Source of the DNA: Prochlorococcus marinus XMU1412
Lineage (GTDB): Bacteria; Cyanobacteriota; Cyanobacteriia; PCC-6307; Cyanobiaceae
Direction: 5' to 3'
DNA length: 64,000 nt
Assembly: GCF_017696315.1 (NCBI RefSeq)
Contig: NZ_JAAORJ010000004.1
Span: 320,519-384,518, forward strand
The stretch's first letter is position 1; every line of letters begins with the position of its first letter. Positions 1-8,368 of the stretch are shown one piece after another. Both the position numbers and the translations under genes were made by a program. The notes below the pieces were generated by a model. It was not told where the DNA came from, searched no databases, and saw only the letters and a list, made by a program, of their open reading frames with translations.

Positions 1-1
1 T

Positions 2-478
2 CTCAAAAAAGGGAATAATTTTAAAGAGGAAAACTCCCCTTTCTCAGAAAAAAATAACTTTAAGATTTTTGCTTTTCCTTTTTTATCGGTTTTATGTGCT
101 GTTCTTGGAGGTCTTTTTTCAAGAATGGTGTTCCTTCAAAGCAATTTATCTCCTTTCCTGACAACTGAGATAAGATTATTAGGTGCAATAATTTTTTTAA
201 TTACTATAAAGGGATTTAAGATTAATTTTTTCTTAAAAAACATAGAAAAAAAACAACGAAAAAGATTTTTGTTTTCAATAATTCTTGGAACAAATATAGG
301 AATATTGCTACAACAAGTTGTTTTTAAAACCCTTCCCATAGGAGTAGGATGGGCATTATTAAGCACATCTCCAGTGATTTCCTTATTTTTTGCTAAGAAT
401 GAGGAAAGAGAAATTACAAAAAAAATAATATTTTTTACTTGTTTTTTATTTTTTGGCTTGACATTAATAATTCTTTAA
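2..478 (+). CDS. EamA/DMT-type membrane transporter, C-terminal part
   Basis: The reading frame is open from the first bases of the window, so the gene starts upstream of it. What remains is about 158 residues with four to five hydrophobic segments separated by short basic loops. A segment near the end (residues about 110 to 125, PIGVGWALLSTSPVISL) resembles the drug/metabolite transporter (EamA) repeat. It is probably an inner-membrane metabolite exporter or permease; the substrate cannot be read from the sequence. An ATG at 125 lies inside a hydrophobic stretch and is unlikely to be the true start. Confidence 0.65.
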   Translation, partial: LKKGNNFKEENSPFSEKNNFKIFAFPFLSVLCAVLGGLFSRMVFLQSNLSPFLTTEIRLLGAIIFLITIKGFKINFFLKNIEKKQRKRFLFSIILGTNIGILLQQVVFKTLPIGVGWALLSTSPVISLFFAKNEEREITKKIIFFTCFLFFGLTLIIL

Positions 479-555
479 TTTCTGAGTTAATGTAAAAAAT
501 ACTCATGTTAATAAAAAACAGATTAAATAAAATTATCCTATAAACACTCCAAACA

Positions 556-678
556 ATGAAAATTTTAAAGAAAAAAAGACTTGGCGCATTTGAGGTTTAT
601 GTTATTTTTCTAAGCTGCATTTATGCAGGCTTTATAGGTTATAAATCTTTATTAAATGTTTTATTTACTTGGAATTAA
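556..678 (+). CDS. small single-pass membrane protein, 40 aa
   Basis: A 40-residue protein with a basic N-terminus (MKILKKKRLG) and one membrane segment at about residues 12 to 29, giving a likely N-in orientation. Its stop codon overlaps the stop of the opposite-strand small gene that follows. No family is recognised. It could be a real orphan small protein or chance, but the basic head plus membrane span is typical of many genes in this region. Confidence 0.5.
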   Translation: MKILKKKRLGAFEVYVIFLSCIYAGFIGYKSLLNVLFTWN

Positions 679-809
679 TTAATTCTTTCTAATGATTTAA
701 TCAACTTACCACCATCTTGGTCATCATCATCATTTGAAGCAAAAAATAAGAAAAATATACCTAGAGAAGCTATAGATAGCGAAATTGACAATACAGAAAT
801 CTCATCCAT
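675..809 (-). CDS. small membrane protein with DDDDQDGG tail, 44 aa
   Basis: One membrane span (about residues 5 to 24) is followed by an acidic patch at residues 27 to 34 (DDDDQDGG) and a short basic tail. The gene is convergent with the small gene at 556 and shares its stop region. The acidic motif closely matches the one in the protein encoded at 1947, so the two are probably paralogues. Function unknown. Confidence 0.7.
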   Translation of the reverse strand: MDEISVLSISLSIASLGIFFLFFASNDDDDQDGGKLIKSLERIN

Positions 810-928
810 AAATTAAAAATTTTTTTAATGATAAACGAAAAAAGATAAAAGACAGTAAAGAAATACACATTCTCGAAAATAAAAATTTCTTTTATTTGTA
901 AAATAAAAAAACACATCCGAACTATTTC

Positions 929-1204
929 GTGAAAGTTCTAATATCTTCCCCCTGTAGTGCAAGCGTAATAATTCAGTATGGAATAAAAAGTTGGCCTATT
1001 TGGGAATGTGAGCCAAGCAAATTTCAATGGAATTATGATGATAAGGAAATTTGCTTAATTATTGAAGGTCAGGCGAAAATAAGTACCCAAAACGGTGACA
1101 TTTACGTGATTGAAGCTGGAGATCTAGTTGAATTTCCTGCTGGACTAAACTGCGAATGGGAAGTAACCAAAAGTATTAAAAAACATTATCGATTGGGTAG
1201 CTAA
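929..1204 (+). CDS. cupin domain protein, 91 aa
   Basis: A small single-domain cupin of the DUF861/Cupin_3 type. Residues about 25 to 85 hold the beta-barrel core, with IIEGQAKI and EAGDLVEFPAGL turns typical of the family. The histidines usually used for metal binding are not obvious, so it may bind a ligand without metal or be inactive as an enzyme. The start is GTG at 929; the upstream frame gives no better start. Cytoplasmic; substrate unknown. Confidence 0.8.
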   Translation: MKVLISSPCSASVIIQYGIKSWPIWECEPSKFQWNYDDKEICLIIEGQAKISTQNGDIYVIEAGDLVEFPAGLNCEWEVTKSIKKHYRLGS

Positions 1205-1295
1205 ATTGAAGAAAAAAGATTTTTTCTTCTTTACTGTTAAGTCAATGTAGATAAAATACGGTTAATAAATAATTCTCAAGAGGGAAACTAATATT

Positions 1296-1466
1296 ATGAC
1301 TTTTACTGATCAAGAATATTTTGAGGTTATCGAAAAAAACGAAACAGTAAAAAAGGCCTTTGAAAATATTAAGCAAATTTGCATTGATTTACAAAAACAA
1401 ACAAATTGTCCTGAAGAGGATTTAAAAGATTTTCTTGAATTTCTTTCTAAACAATGGAATAAGTAA
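1296..1466 (+). CDS. hypothetical small soluble protein, 56 aa
   Basis: A charged, probably helical 56-residue protein with two cysteines (residues about 29 and 38) and a predicted amphipathic character throughout. An AGAGGG Shine-Dalgarno-like stretch lies about 15 bases upstream of the ATG. No family is recognised and no operon partner is close. Codon use looks like that of its neighbours. Confidence 0.6.
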   Translation: MTFTDQEYFEVIEKNETVKKAFENIKQICIDLQKQTNCPEEDLKDFLEFLSKQWNK

Positions 1467-1531
1467 TAATTAATAAGCCTTTTAAAATACTAAATTTAAA
1501 ATTTCAATTTAGTTTTCTTACAGAAAAAGTT

Positions 1532-1663
1532 CTAATCTAATTCCTTTTTTGGTTTTGTATTGATACTGGAAGTTCCCTTAGCAGCAGAAACGAAGAAAAA
1601 GAAGCCTACAATTCCTGATATACCAAATATCGCAGCTAAAGGATCAAAAGTGAAAGAAAACAT
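1532..1663 (-). CDS. small membrane protein, 43 aa
   Basis: The start chosen is the ATG at 1663, giving a membrane span at about residues 8 to 26 and a hydrophilic C-terminus ending KPKKELD. An upstream ATG at 1714 would add 17 residues with no membrane or signal character. Size and layout recall photosystem low-molecular-weight subunits, but I do not recognise any of those sequences here. Function unknown. Confidence 0.6.
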   Translation of the reverse strand: MFSFTFDPLAAIFGISGIVGFFFFVSAAKGTSSINTKPKKELD

Positions 1664-1946
1664 AGAATTTATAAAATCAAGATAAATAATAGTTTTTGAA
1701 TCAAAATTGCACAATTATTGTTAAGTATAAAAAATAACAATCGCGCGATTCATTATGTCATTATTAGTTTCTCAGTAGGTTCAATAAAATTATTATTCAA
1801 ATTCATATTAAAGAATAAAAATATCAATACATACCAAAGATCTATTAGTGCGACAAAGAAAAGTTTTTAAAAAATATTTATAGAAATATTGAACAACACC
1901 ACCCTTGAGATCCACAATTGTTATTTCTTTAGATTAGTATTGCTAC

Positions 1947-2126
1947 ATGTCAGAACTGTACTCAGCTTCATCCTCAGTAAGTCCCATTACAGCAATATTA
2001 TGGTGTCTTTACCCAATTGCTGTACTTGTAATCATTGAGCTTCTCCTAGGTGGTGGGTTTGATGATGATAACGACGACCAAGATGGTGGAATGCTTATAC
2101 CTGCTTACTCTAGATCTAGCGTTTGA
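1947..2126 (+). CDS. small membrane protein with DDDNDDQDGG motif, 59 aa
   Basis: A 59-residue protein with one membrane span (about residues 14 to 34), a GGG turn, the acidic motif DDDNDDQDGG (residues about 39 to 48) and a short tail MLIPAYSR. The motif is shared with the protein on the opposite strand at 675 to 809. The acidic cluster could bind a divalent cation at the membrane surface, but that is only inference. No close neighbour on the same strand suggests an operon before 2175. Confidence 0.75.
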   Translation: MSELYSASSSVSPITAILWCLYPIAVLVIIELLLGGGFDDDNDDQDGGMLIPAYSRSSV

Positions 2127-2174
2127 GATTTCTCTTTGAATTTAAACCTCAATCTCTGAATAAATTTCAGTAAA

Positions 2175-2315
2175 TTGACTAATTATATTGATACAACTCT
2201 TGTTTCCCTTATTACACTTACCATTCTTATTATTTTTTCTCTCTCCTGGCTTTTGTTAAGAACTCTTAAAGAAGGTAGAAAAGCGCTAAAAGAAATAAAT
2301 AAGAATAAACCTTGA
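2175..2315 (+). CDS. possible small membrane protein, TTG start, 46 aa
   Basis: The open frame begins with TTG at 2175, because an in-frame stop lies just upstream. It encodes a membrane span at about residues 8 to 28 followed by a basic tail (RTLKEGRKALKEINKNKP). It lies 48 bases after the DDDNDDQDGG gene and could be co-transcribed with it. The composition is convincing for a membrane peptide; the start is uncertain. Confidence 0.45.
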   Translation: MTNYIDTTLVSLITLTILIIFSLSWLLLRTLKEGRKALKEINKNKP

Positions 2316-2561
2316 ATAACAAAAAAGATATTTAAAAAATATAACTTTGATTTGATTTATTAAGCTCTTAGATTTATAAACTTTACTAACACAAATATAT
2401 ATTCGTAATATTTAAACCTTTACAACATGAAAATTTGGGGAAATCATAAAAAACTTAAATTAATATTAGAATTCATGCTATTGCTGAATTAAAAAATTAC
2501 CAATCTATTGATATCCCTTTTTTGTAAGGCTTTCTCTTATTAATTACATTGATAAATAGAC

Positions 2562-2657
2562 ATGCATCTAAATTCTTTACTTTATATTTTTTCCATATCT
2601 TTATTCATTTATATAATGGCGCTATTCTGGAGAGACTTACCAAATCAAAAAAAATAA
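2562..2657 (+). CDS. possible membrane mini-protein, 31 aa
   Basis: ATG-started frame of 31 residues with one hydrophobic segment (about residues 5 to 21) and a polar tail RDLPNQKK. Similar tiny single-span proteins are frequent in this region. It has no recognised family and may be chance. Confidence 0.4.
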   Translation: MHLNSLLYIFSISLFIYIMALFWRDLPNQKK

Positions 2658-2733
2658 ATAATTAATATTAATTTTATTGCTTATCAAAATAAATTGAGTT
2701 ATTAATTTAATATTGGATTTAATTTTTTTATAA

Positions 2734-2901
2734 ATGTTGAAAGAATCTTCAAATAACAATAAAGACAATATATTCTCAGAAACTACAAGTATTTCAAAAG
2801 AAAAGATGATTTGCAAAGACGGATTCTGTTCATTACCAAATCAAGATGAGATCCCAAAACAAGATTCAAATGATATGAATTTATTTGATCCTATTTTGTA
2901 A
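2734..2901 (+). CDS. hypothetical small acidic protein with CX4C, 55 aa
   Basis: A hydrophilic 55-residue protein, rich in Asn, Asp, Ser and Lys, with two cysteines in the centre (MICKDGFCSLP). No signal peptide or membrane span. It precedes the DUF805 gene by 63 bases on the same strand. The paired cysteines recall the other Cys-containing small proteins in this island, but there is no further similarity. Confidence 0.5.
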   Translation: MLKESSNNNKDNIFSETTSISKEKMICKDGFCSLPNQDEIPKQDSNDMNLFDPIL

Positions 2902-2964
2902 ATAAAACATTTTGATAAATTGAAGATTAAATTGATAGTGTTAAATTCTTTGAATTTTTAATTT

Positions 2965-3291
2965 ATGCTTAATGACTTTTTAAATGCATATAAAGAGTTT
3001 TGGATTAAAGCTACAGATTTCAAGGGATTCACATCTCGATCGGACTGGTGGTTAGTTCAATTAGCGAATCTTATAATTTCTTTCTTAACTATCCCAATAT
3101 TTTTAAAAACATTTGGTTTCAATGCTTATGGAATAGTTTGTATCATTCCTCAAATAGCTATTGATATAAGAAGAATCAGAGACTTTGGAAAAGATTGGAA
3201 ATGGATCTTCATTAATTTAATACCTATATTCGGATGGATCTTGTGGTTTATTTGGTTAGGCTTTGGAAAGACAGGTAATGGGGAAAAATAA
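2965..3291 (+). CDS. DUF805 family membrane protein
   Basis: A complete 108-residue DUF805 (YhaH-like) inner-membrane protein. It has the family's usual small size, several hydrophobic segments (about residues 28 to 45, 52 to 68 and 80 to 100), the loop motif RRIRDFGKDW (about residues 69 to 78) and the N-terminal F-x-G-F-T-S-R-S-D-WW signature. The role of the family is not established; some members are linked to stress or envelope functions. Confidence 0.85.
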   Translation: MLNDFLNAYKEFWIKATDFKGFTSRSDWWLVQLANLIISFLTIPIFLKTFGFNAYGIVCIIPQIAIDIRRIRDFGKDWKWIFINLIPIFGWILWFIWLGFGKTGNGEK

Positions 3292-3304
3292 ACTTATATA
3301 GAAA

Positions 3305-3631
3305 TTAACTCTTTATTTTTTTTCTTTTTCTAAAATCTACAAATCTTATCTTGTTCCTTAACTCTATTTGTTTTTCAAGAATCCTAAACACATGCATCTC
3401 GCATTCGGTTAATTTAAGAAACTGATCGAGCGTATCTTTATCTTCTTCATCAAAATCTTCGAAAACTTCTGAAATAGAAATACTATTTTTAGAAATAAAA
3501 TCCTCTGCAACATCTCGTGGATTCTTTCCTAATTCAAAATACTGAAAAGCTTCATAAGAATTAAGTTCTCTTGTTAACCATTTAAACCATGGTTCATTTT
3601 TATTACGTTTTTTATTTATGATTTTCTTCAT
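3305..3631 (-). CDS. hypothetical protein, 108 aa
   Basis: A charged, soluble 108-residue protein with basic ends (MKKIINKKRNKN and RKRKKIKS) and a central acidic stretch FEDFDEEDKD, probably mostly helical. The basic ends could contact nucleic acid, but no domain is recognised. It converges with the DUF805 gene, separated by 13 bases. Confidence 0.65.
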   Translation of the reverse strand: MKKIINKKRNKNEPWFKWLTRELNSYEAFQYFELGKNPRDVAEDFISKNSISISEVFEDFDEEDKDTLDQFLKLTECEMHVFRILEKQIELRNKIRFVDFRKRKKIKS

Positions 3632-3845
3632 GAAAATTTTTTTACTAGTTTAATCATTATTAGTTATTCATTCATTGTCAGCTGTACAATTACTTATTTT
3701 AAAAATTTAATTAAAGATAAACCTTATTTATTTTTTATAAAATGACTAGAATAATTAATTACCCATAAAGCATCGTAAAGAATAAGTATTTATTACTCAT
3801 TTTTTTGTTTATGAGATAGCTAGAATTTATTTTTAAATAAATAAA

Positions 3846-4064
3846 TTGTCAATTCCATTTTATGACTTTCCTGCGTCTCCAATTTTAATAATTGGTGCGC
3901 TTGGCATTGCAGTCGCAATAGCAGTTTTTTTTGTCTCTTACCAAAAATATTTCAATTCTCCTTTGAACAAAGAGCGTGCAGAAAAGAAAAAATCTTTAAT
4001 TAAGAAACAAAAAGAATTAAATGAAAGATTAGAAAAAATAGAACAAGATTTAAAAAATTTATAA
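3846..4064 (+). CDS. membrane-anchored coiled-coil protein, 72 aa
   Basis: The frame starts with TTG at 3846. One membrane span (about residues 12 to 30) is followed by a basic linker and a heptad-like coiled coil (about residues 40 to 72, KKQKELNERLEKIEQDL). The layout suggests an inner-membrane anchored dimer facing the cytoplasm. No family assigned. Confidence 0.65.
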   Translation: MSIPFYDFPASPILIIGALGIAVAIAVFFVSYQKYFNSPLNKERAEKKKSLIKKQKELNERLEKIEQDLKNL

Positions 4065-4148
4065 AAATTACTCTTAATAGATATGAGTTAATGATCTCGA
4101 ATTCAAGACCTTAATTTTTTAATCAGGAATTTTGGTCTATAAGGAGTT

Positions 4149-4304
4149 ATGGATAAGGATCATCTTATTGAATTAATTTCTAATAGTCTTCTTTACGAGA
4201 GCACAAATACTGACTCTACTAAGTATCTTAGTGACTTTAAAAATTACTTAGAAAGATTAAATCTAGATCAATTGAGAACTATGTCTAAAGAATTTATTCT
4301 TTAG
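4149..4304 (+). CDS. small helical protein, paralogue of 31132, 51 aa
   Basis: A 51-residue protein with an AAGGAG Shine-Dalgarno sequence just upstream. The ends MDKDHLIELIS and SKEFIL match the equally long protein encoded at 31132 (MDKEHLIDLIS and SKEFIL), and the LNLDQLR motif is also shared. The two are clearly paralogous. Probably two or three helices, soluble. Function unknown. Confidence 0.75.
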   Translation: MDKDHLIELISNSLLYESTNTDSTKYLSDFKNYLERLNLDQLRTMSKEFIL

Positions 4305-4382
4305 TATGATTTTTAAAATATTTTATTGTTTATTAAATAATCAAAACTTTTTAAAAATTGTTAGTATCAAAAAAAAAGAATA

Positions 4383-5489
4383 ATGCTTAAAGTAAATAGA
4401 AGTGATTTTTTAATAAAGCCATTTTTAAAAAGAAATAACGTTAGAGCTTCTTATCAAATTATTTCTACCATCTTCCCAATAATTTCTATTTGGTTAATAG
4501 TCCACCAAATAATTATTCAACCTTTTTCATTATTAATTAAAGGATTTCTATTAGTACCTTTTATAGTTCTTCTAACTCTGTTCTCTTCTCGAACATTCTC
4601 ATTAATGCACGATTGCGGACATAATTCTCTTTTTGAAAAACGGAAATTAAACCGCTTTTTTGGATTTTTACTTGGCTTAGTTAATGGTATTCCCCAGAAG
4701 TCATGGTCAATTGATCATGCATTTCATCATAGAAATAATGGAAATTGGGAAATTTACAAAGGGCCGATAGATGTTTTAAGTCTTGAAGATTATAAATCCC
4801 TTACAAAAAGAGAGCAAATATTATATAAAGTAAGTCGAAATTGGATTATGCTTTTCCCTGGGGGTTTTTTTTACTTAGTTTTAAAACCTAGATTAGGACT
4901 GGCTATTATTATTTTTAATTTCACTAAAGATATATTGGAAGAGACTTTTATCAAAATAAAAAACGGAAAAATTTATCAACTTCTAGCTATTAATTCAAGA
5001 GTCAAACCACCTTTTTCTGATTATGGAGATAATTTTAGTGAACTATGTGAATTAGTAATTAATAACATAGTAGTAATAATAGGTTGGATTTTTATGTGCA
5101 AATGGTTGGGGGTAGTTTTTTTCTTATCATTTTATTCCGTGGTATTAACCTTATCAGCAGCAATTTTAATATGTGTTTTTTTCGTACAACATAACTATAA
5201 AAATGCATATGCTAAAAATACAAAAAATTGGGATCTCATCGATGGAGCGATTTTAGGTAGTAGCAATTTAGATATCCCTAATTGGCTAAATTGGTTTTTA
5301 GCAGACATATCCTTCCACAGCATTCATCATCTCTCTGAGAGAATCCCAAATTACAACTTAAGAGCTTGTCATAAAGCAAACATTCATTTGCTTCAAAAAT
5401 CCAAGTTCTTAAAAATAAGGGATTTTTCAAACTGCTTCAAATATATTATTTGGGATAACAAAAATGAAAAATTGATTCCAATAAGCTAA
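4383..5489 (+). CDS. membrane fatty acid desaturase family protein
   Basis: A 368-residue member of the membrane di-iron desaturase/hydroxylase family (COG3239 type). The three histidine boxes are visible: HDCGH near residue 77, HAFHH near residue 111 and HSIHH near residue 311, with hydrophobic segments between. These enzymes introduce double bonds or hydroxyl groups into acyl lipids or similar substrates in the thylakoid or plasma membrane, using ferredoxin electrons in cyanobacteria. The substrate cannot be assigned. A second, distinct desaturase lies at 7086. Confidence 0.85.
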   Translation: MLKVNRSDFLIKPFLKRNNVRASYQIISTIFPIISIWLIVHQIIIQPFSLLIKGFLLVPFIVLLTLFSSRTFSLMHDCGHNSLFEKRKLNRFFGFLLGLVNGIPQKSWSIDHAFHHRNNGNWEIYKGPIDVLSLEDYKSLTKREQILYKVSRNWIMLFPGGFFYLVLKPRLGLAIIIFNFTKDILEETFIKIKNGKIYQLLAINSRVKPPFSDYGDNFSELCELVINNIVVIIGWIFMCKWLGVVFFLSFYSVVLTLSAAILICVFFVQHNYKNAYAKNTKNWDLIDGAILGSSNLDIPNWLNWFLADISFHSIHHLSERIPNYNLRACHKANIHLLQKSKFLKIRDFSNCFKYIIWDNKNEKLIPIS

Positions 5490-5492
5490 TAC

Positions 5493-5645
5493 CTAATTCA
5501 ACCTTCTTCTCAATTTTCTTTTTAGAGGAATAGTGCTATATGCATGAGTACCAATAGATGGTGGCAAGTCATTCTTTAAAGGATGCATAAAAGCATTTGC
5601 CATACTCTCTAACATTTTCGAAAGCCAATTAATTAATGATTTCAT
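5493..5645 (-). CDS. hypothetical small basic protein, 50 aa
   Basis: A 50-residue protein with an amphipathic N-terminal helix (MKSLINWLSKMLESMANAF) and a basic tail (KRKLRRRLN). It converges with the desaturase, with only 3 bases between the stops. No family recognised. The amphipathic head could associate with membrane. Confidence 0.6.
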   Translation of the reverse strand: MKSLINWLSKMLESMANAFMHPLKNDLPPSIGTHAYSTIPLKRKLRRRLN

Positions 5646-5932
5646 TTGAAAATCTAAAAGTGTACTTTTTTATCTTCTAACTAAATTACTTAAAAGTAAA
5701 TCAGTCTTTATGCTGATTTTTTGAAAGATTAACTTATAAAATTAATATTAAATAATTAAAAGTGTTTTTTTCTTTTATCTTTTAAAAAATAATAATACTA
5801 CCTTTTTAAAGGCAAACCAGGTGAAATATATCTTTAGTAAATAATACTTATTTTTTCTAATTCACTTAATAAATTAAATTATTGAACATAAATTCGTGCT
5901 ATATCTCTATTCCAAATAAATTAGACAATATT

Positions 5933-6091
5933 ATGAATGATTCATTTGTTTCTACCAACCAAAACACAGAAATAGATTCTATTAATTCATATTTTGAGTG
6001 TATTACTGAATGCAGTATTGTGGATGGTCATCAAGAATGTATTACTCGTTGTTTAGAAGTTCATTTAAAGGGGGGTGAGCAAAATGAATAA
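5933..6091 (+). CDS. small twin CX3C protein, 52 aa
   Basis: The ATG at 5933 is preferred over a TTG at 5882. The protein has two CX3C motifs in its second half (ECITECS and ECITRCL, about residues 25 to 45), a spacing that suits a helical hairpin held by two disulfides or a metal site. It overlaps the next gene by 8 bases, which points to translational coupling. The protein on the other strand at 22496 has the same twin CX3C layout. Confidence 0.7.
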   Translation: MNDSFVSTNQNTEIDSINSYFECITECSIVDGHQECITRCLEVHLKGGEQNE

Positions 6092-6236
6092 AAAAAATTC
6101 ACCTCAAAGGAAAACAACTTTAAAATGGAACTCGGATGGAGAGCTTTCCGAAATTGATATGCTAAGAATTTTAGAAAAAATATCATCTCATGATCTTAAT
6201 CAATGTGAATTAACATGCGATTCTGATACAAATTAA
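6084..6236 (+). CDS. small CX3C protein, 50 aa
   Basis: Begins inside the end of the twin CX3C gene (8-base overlap, preceded by GGGGGGTGAG as ribosome site), so the two are one operon. A basic N-terminus (KKNSPQRK) is followed by an acidic helix and a single CX3C motif near the C-terminus (QCELTCDSD). No family recognised. The pair may act together. Confidence 0.65.
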   Translation: MNKKNSPQRKTTLKWNSDGELSEIDMLRILEKISSHDLNQCELTCDSDTN

Positions 6237-6363
6237 GTTGTGTTTTTAAATATTTTTAGCAATACTGCTGATAAAAAAGCAGCTTAAGGGATTTTTGTAA
6301 TATATCAATTTTAATGAAATAGATTTCAATTAAGATTTAGAATATTTCAAAATAACATAGGTT

Positions 6364-6516
6364 TTATTTCAAAAAATTAATTTTAGAACTACTAGTTTTC
6401 TTTAAGAATGTTTTACTAATTTCTTTTTTTGTTAGTTGAATTGGTTTTACAAAACCTGAATCACCGTGGGTTGGACAATAATAGGTCATAAGCATCCACT
6501 TTTTTTCTTCATCCAT
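6364..6516 (-). CDS. hypothetical small protein, 50 aa
   Basis: A soluble 50-residue protein starting MDEEKKWMLMTYYCPTHGD. The CPTHGDSGFVKP stretch looks like one half of a zinc-binding knuckle, but only one Cys and one His are present. The C-terminus is basic. No family recognised; isolated on its strand. Confidence 0.6.
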   Translation of the reverse strand: MDEEKKWMLMTYYCPTHGDSGFVKPIQLTKKEISKTFLKKTSSSKINFLK

Positions 6517-6705
6517 AACTAATTTCTTTATAAATTATGATTAAGTTAATAGGATGAATTATGAAAAAATTGATTTTTTTTAATCTTTTTTTCTTTTTTA
6601 CTTAATAATTTATAAAAATTTTGAATCTATTCTCACAAAATAGATATAAATACGCATGACTTTAAAAAAAAATACTGCTATCTATAAATAAATTCAAAAT
6701 TATTC

Positions 6706-6837
6706 ATGTCTCTAGAATCTATATTAATGGTAGTTGCTCCAATCTGTATTTTTACCGTAGGAGTTATTGTTTTACCTATTTTAGTAAAGCCACGTAAACA
6801 ATCAGGTTTACCTAAGAGGTATATACGCGGTCTTTAA
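6706..6837 (+). CDS. small single-span membrane protein, 43 aa
   Basis: One membrane span at about residues 5 to 27 followed by a basic C-terminus (KPRKQSGLPKRYIRGL). The strongly basic tail should stay on the cytoplasmic side. The size would suit an accessory subunit of a photosynthetic complex, but I cannot match it to a known one. Confidence 0.65.
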   Translation: MSLESILMVVAPICIFTVGVIVLPILVKPRKQSGLPKRYIRGL

Positions 6838-6849
6838 ATTAATTAAGTT

Positions 6850-7013
6850 TTAAAAAAGAAGAGCATAGACAATCAGCATTAGAAAGAACGAAATAATTAA
6901 TAAGATTGCGATAAAAGAATAAAATGAAAAATGTTTGGCACAAATAGTTTTATTTGCAGATGAAATTAAAATCCCAAAAACTGTATCGAAAAAAAATTAT
7001 AAATTCTTTTCAT
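6850..7013 (-). pseudogene. small membrane protein broken by a shift in a poly-A/T tract
   Basis: From the ATG at 7013 the frame reads MKRIYNFF and stops soon after an 8-base homopolymer (T8 on the coding strand). Changing the frame at that tract gives a continuous peptide (DTVFGILISSANKTICAKHF followed by a strong membrane span) that ends at 6850, but it has no ATG or GTG of its own. Total about 54 residues. This may be a recent pseudogene, a sequencing slip or real slippage. Confidence 0.5.
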
Positions 7014-7085
7014 TATGAGATCCTGTGATGGATAATAGAATATATAAATTCACTTTTATTTAACAAAATAATTAACAAAAAAAAT

Positions 7086-8252
7086 TTGAGTAAAATAAAT
7101 TTTTCAGGTCTTAAAGGCCAAGCGCTTGTAATAGAGGATAAAGATATTCCAAGCATAAAAGAATTTCAGGATATTATTCCAGATCACTTCTTTAAGTGCA
7201 ATACCAAAACTTCATTGAGGTATCTTTTACAATCAGCTTTAATTCAATCATTAGTAGTTGCGATAGGGTTATCTATACCATTTACCCCCAAAATGATCCC
7301 AATTTGGATTATTTATGCATTACTATCAGGTACCACTGCAATGGGATTTTGGGTAATTGCCCATGAATGTGGACATGGAGCATTCTCTAAAAACAAGACA
7401 TTAGAATCTATAACTGGTTATTTACTACATTCATTACTTCTAGTGCCTTATTTTTCTTGGCAGCGTTCTCATGCAGTTCATCATAGATTCACAAATAACA
7501 TAACCAATGGAGAAACTCACGTACCTTTAGTAATTAAAGGGAATGGAGTAACAGAAAAAGTTGGCGGAGAAAAAGAATTACATTTTTCAAATTCCTTAGG
7601 TAAGAAAAATTATGGAATTCTTCAACTTGTTTTACATCTAATATTTGGCTGGCCTGCTTATTTACTTACGGGAAGTACAGGAGGTGTTAAATATGGAACT
7701 TCAAATCATTTTTGGCCAATTAAACCATTTTCTAAAGCATTATGGCCATCAATATGGGCCAAGAAGGTTTGGATATCGGATATTGGTGTAGGTTTGACAT
7801 TGTTAGGAACTGTTTATTTAGTTCTAAAGTGTGGAATATTTCCAGTAATTGCTCTATATTTTGGTCCTTTATTAGTGGTTAATTGTTGGCTAGTAGTTTA
7901 TACATGGCTTCATCATACAGATTCTGATGTACCTCATCTCTCAAATACGGAATTTTCCTTTATGAGAGGTGCATTTCTCTCTATTGACAGGCCTTACGGT
8001 AAAGTCCTTAATTTTCTTCACCATAATATAGGTTCTAGCCATGTCGTTCATCACGTATGTCCAACGATCCCTCATTATCATGCAAAAAAGGCAACTGTCT
8101 TAATTAAAAAAGCCTTTAAAAAAGCATATCTTTTTAATCCCGATCCAATACACAAAGCACTATGGAATATTGCTTGCAATTGCGTTGCTGTTAAGTCAGA
8201 TATCAAGAGAGGAAGATATATATGGCAATCTTCGTACAAAATGGTGGATTAA
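7086..8252 (+). CDS. membrane fatty acid desaturase (DesA-like)
   Basis: A 388-residue di-iron desaturase with a TTG start at 7086. Histidine boxes are HECGH (about residue 95), HAVHH (about residue 131) and HVVHH (about residue 318), which match the acyl-lipid delta-12/omega-3 desaturase layout (COG3239). Four or more membrane segments lie in the usual places. It probably desaturates membrane glycerolipid fatty acids. It shares the region with a different desaturase at 4383, with only small genes between. Regiospecificity cannot be assigned from sequence alone. Confidence 0.88.
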   Translation: MSKINFSGLKGQALVIEDKDIPSIKEFQDIIPDHFFKCNTKTSLRYLLQSALIQSLVVAIGLSIPFTPKMIPIWIIYALLSGTTAMGFWVIAHECGHGAFSKNKTLESITGYLLHSLLLVPYFSWQRSHAVHHRFTNNITNGETHVPLVIKGNGVTEKVGGEKELHFSNSLGKKNYGILQLVLHLIFGWPAYLLTGSTGGVKYGTSNHFWPIKPFSKALWPSIWAKKVWISDIGVGLTLLGTVYLVLKCGIFPVIALYFGPLLVVNCWLVVYTWLHHTDSDVPHLSNTEFSFMRGAFLSIDRPYGKVLNFLHHNIGSSHVVHHVCPTIPHYHAKKATVLIKKAFKKAYLFNPDPIHKALWNIACNCVAVKSDIKRGRYIWQSSYKMVD

Positions 8253-8368
8253 AAATATAAAAAGCATCAATTCTTTATCACATTAATTTACGCAAATCTG
8301 AAAAGAATATAAAAAAATTAGTAATAACAAATTTTTCATCTTAGAAAATACAAAAATAAAATTATCCT

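Noticed and set aside
136-366. Minus-strand frame opposite the EamA-type gene
   Set aside because: The plus strand carries a recognisable transporter with membrane periodicity; the minus frame does not.
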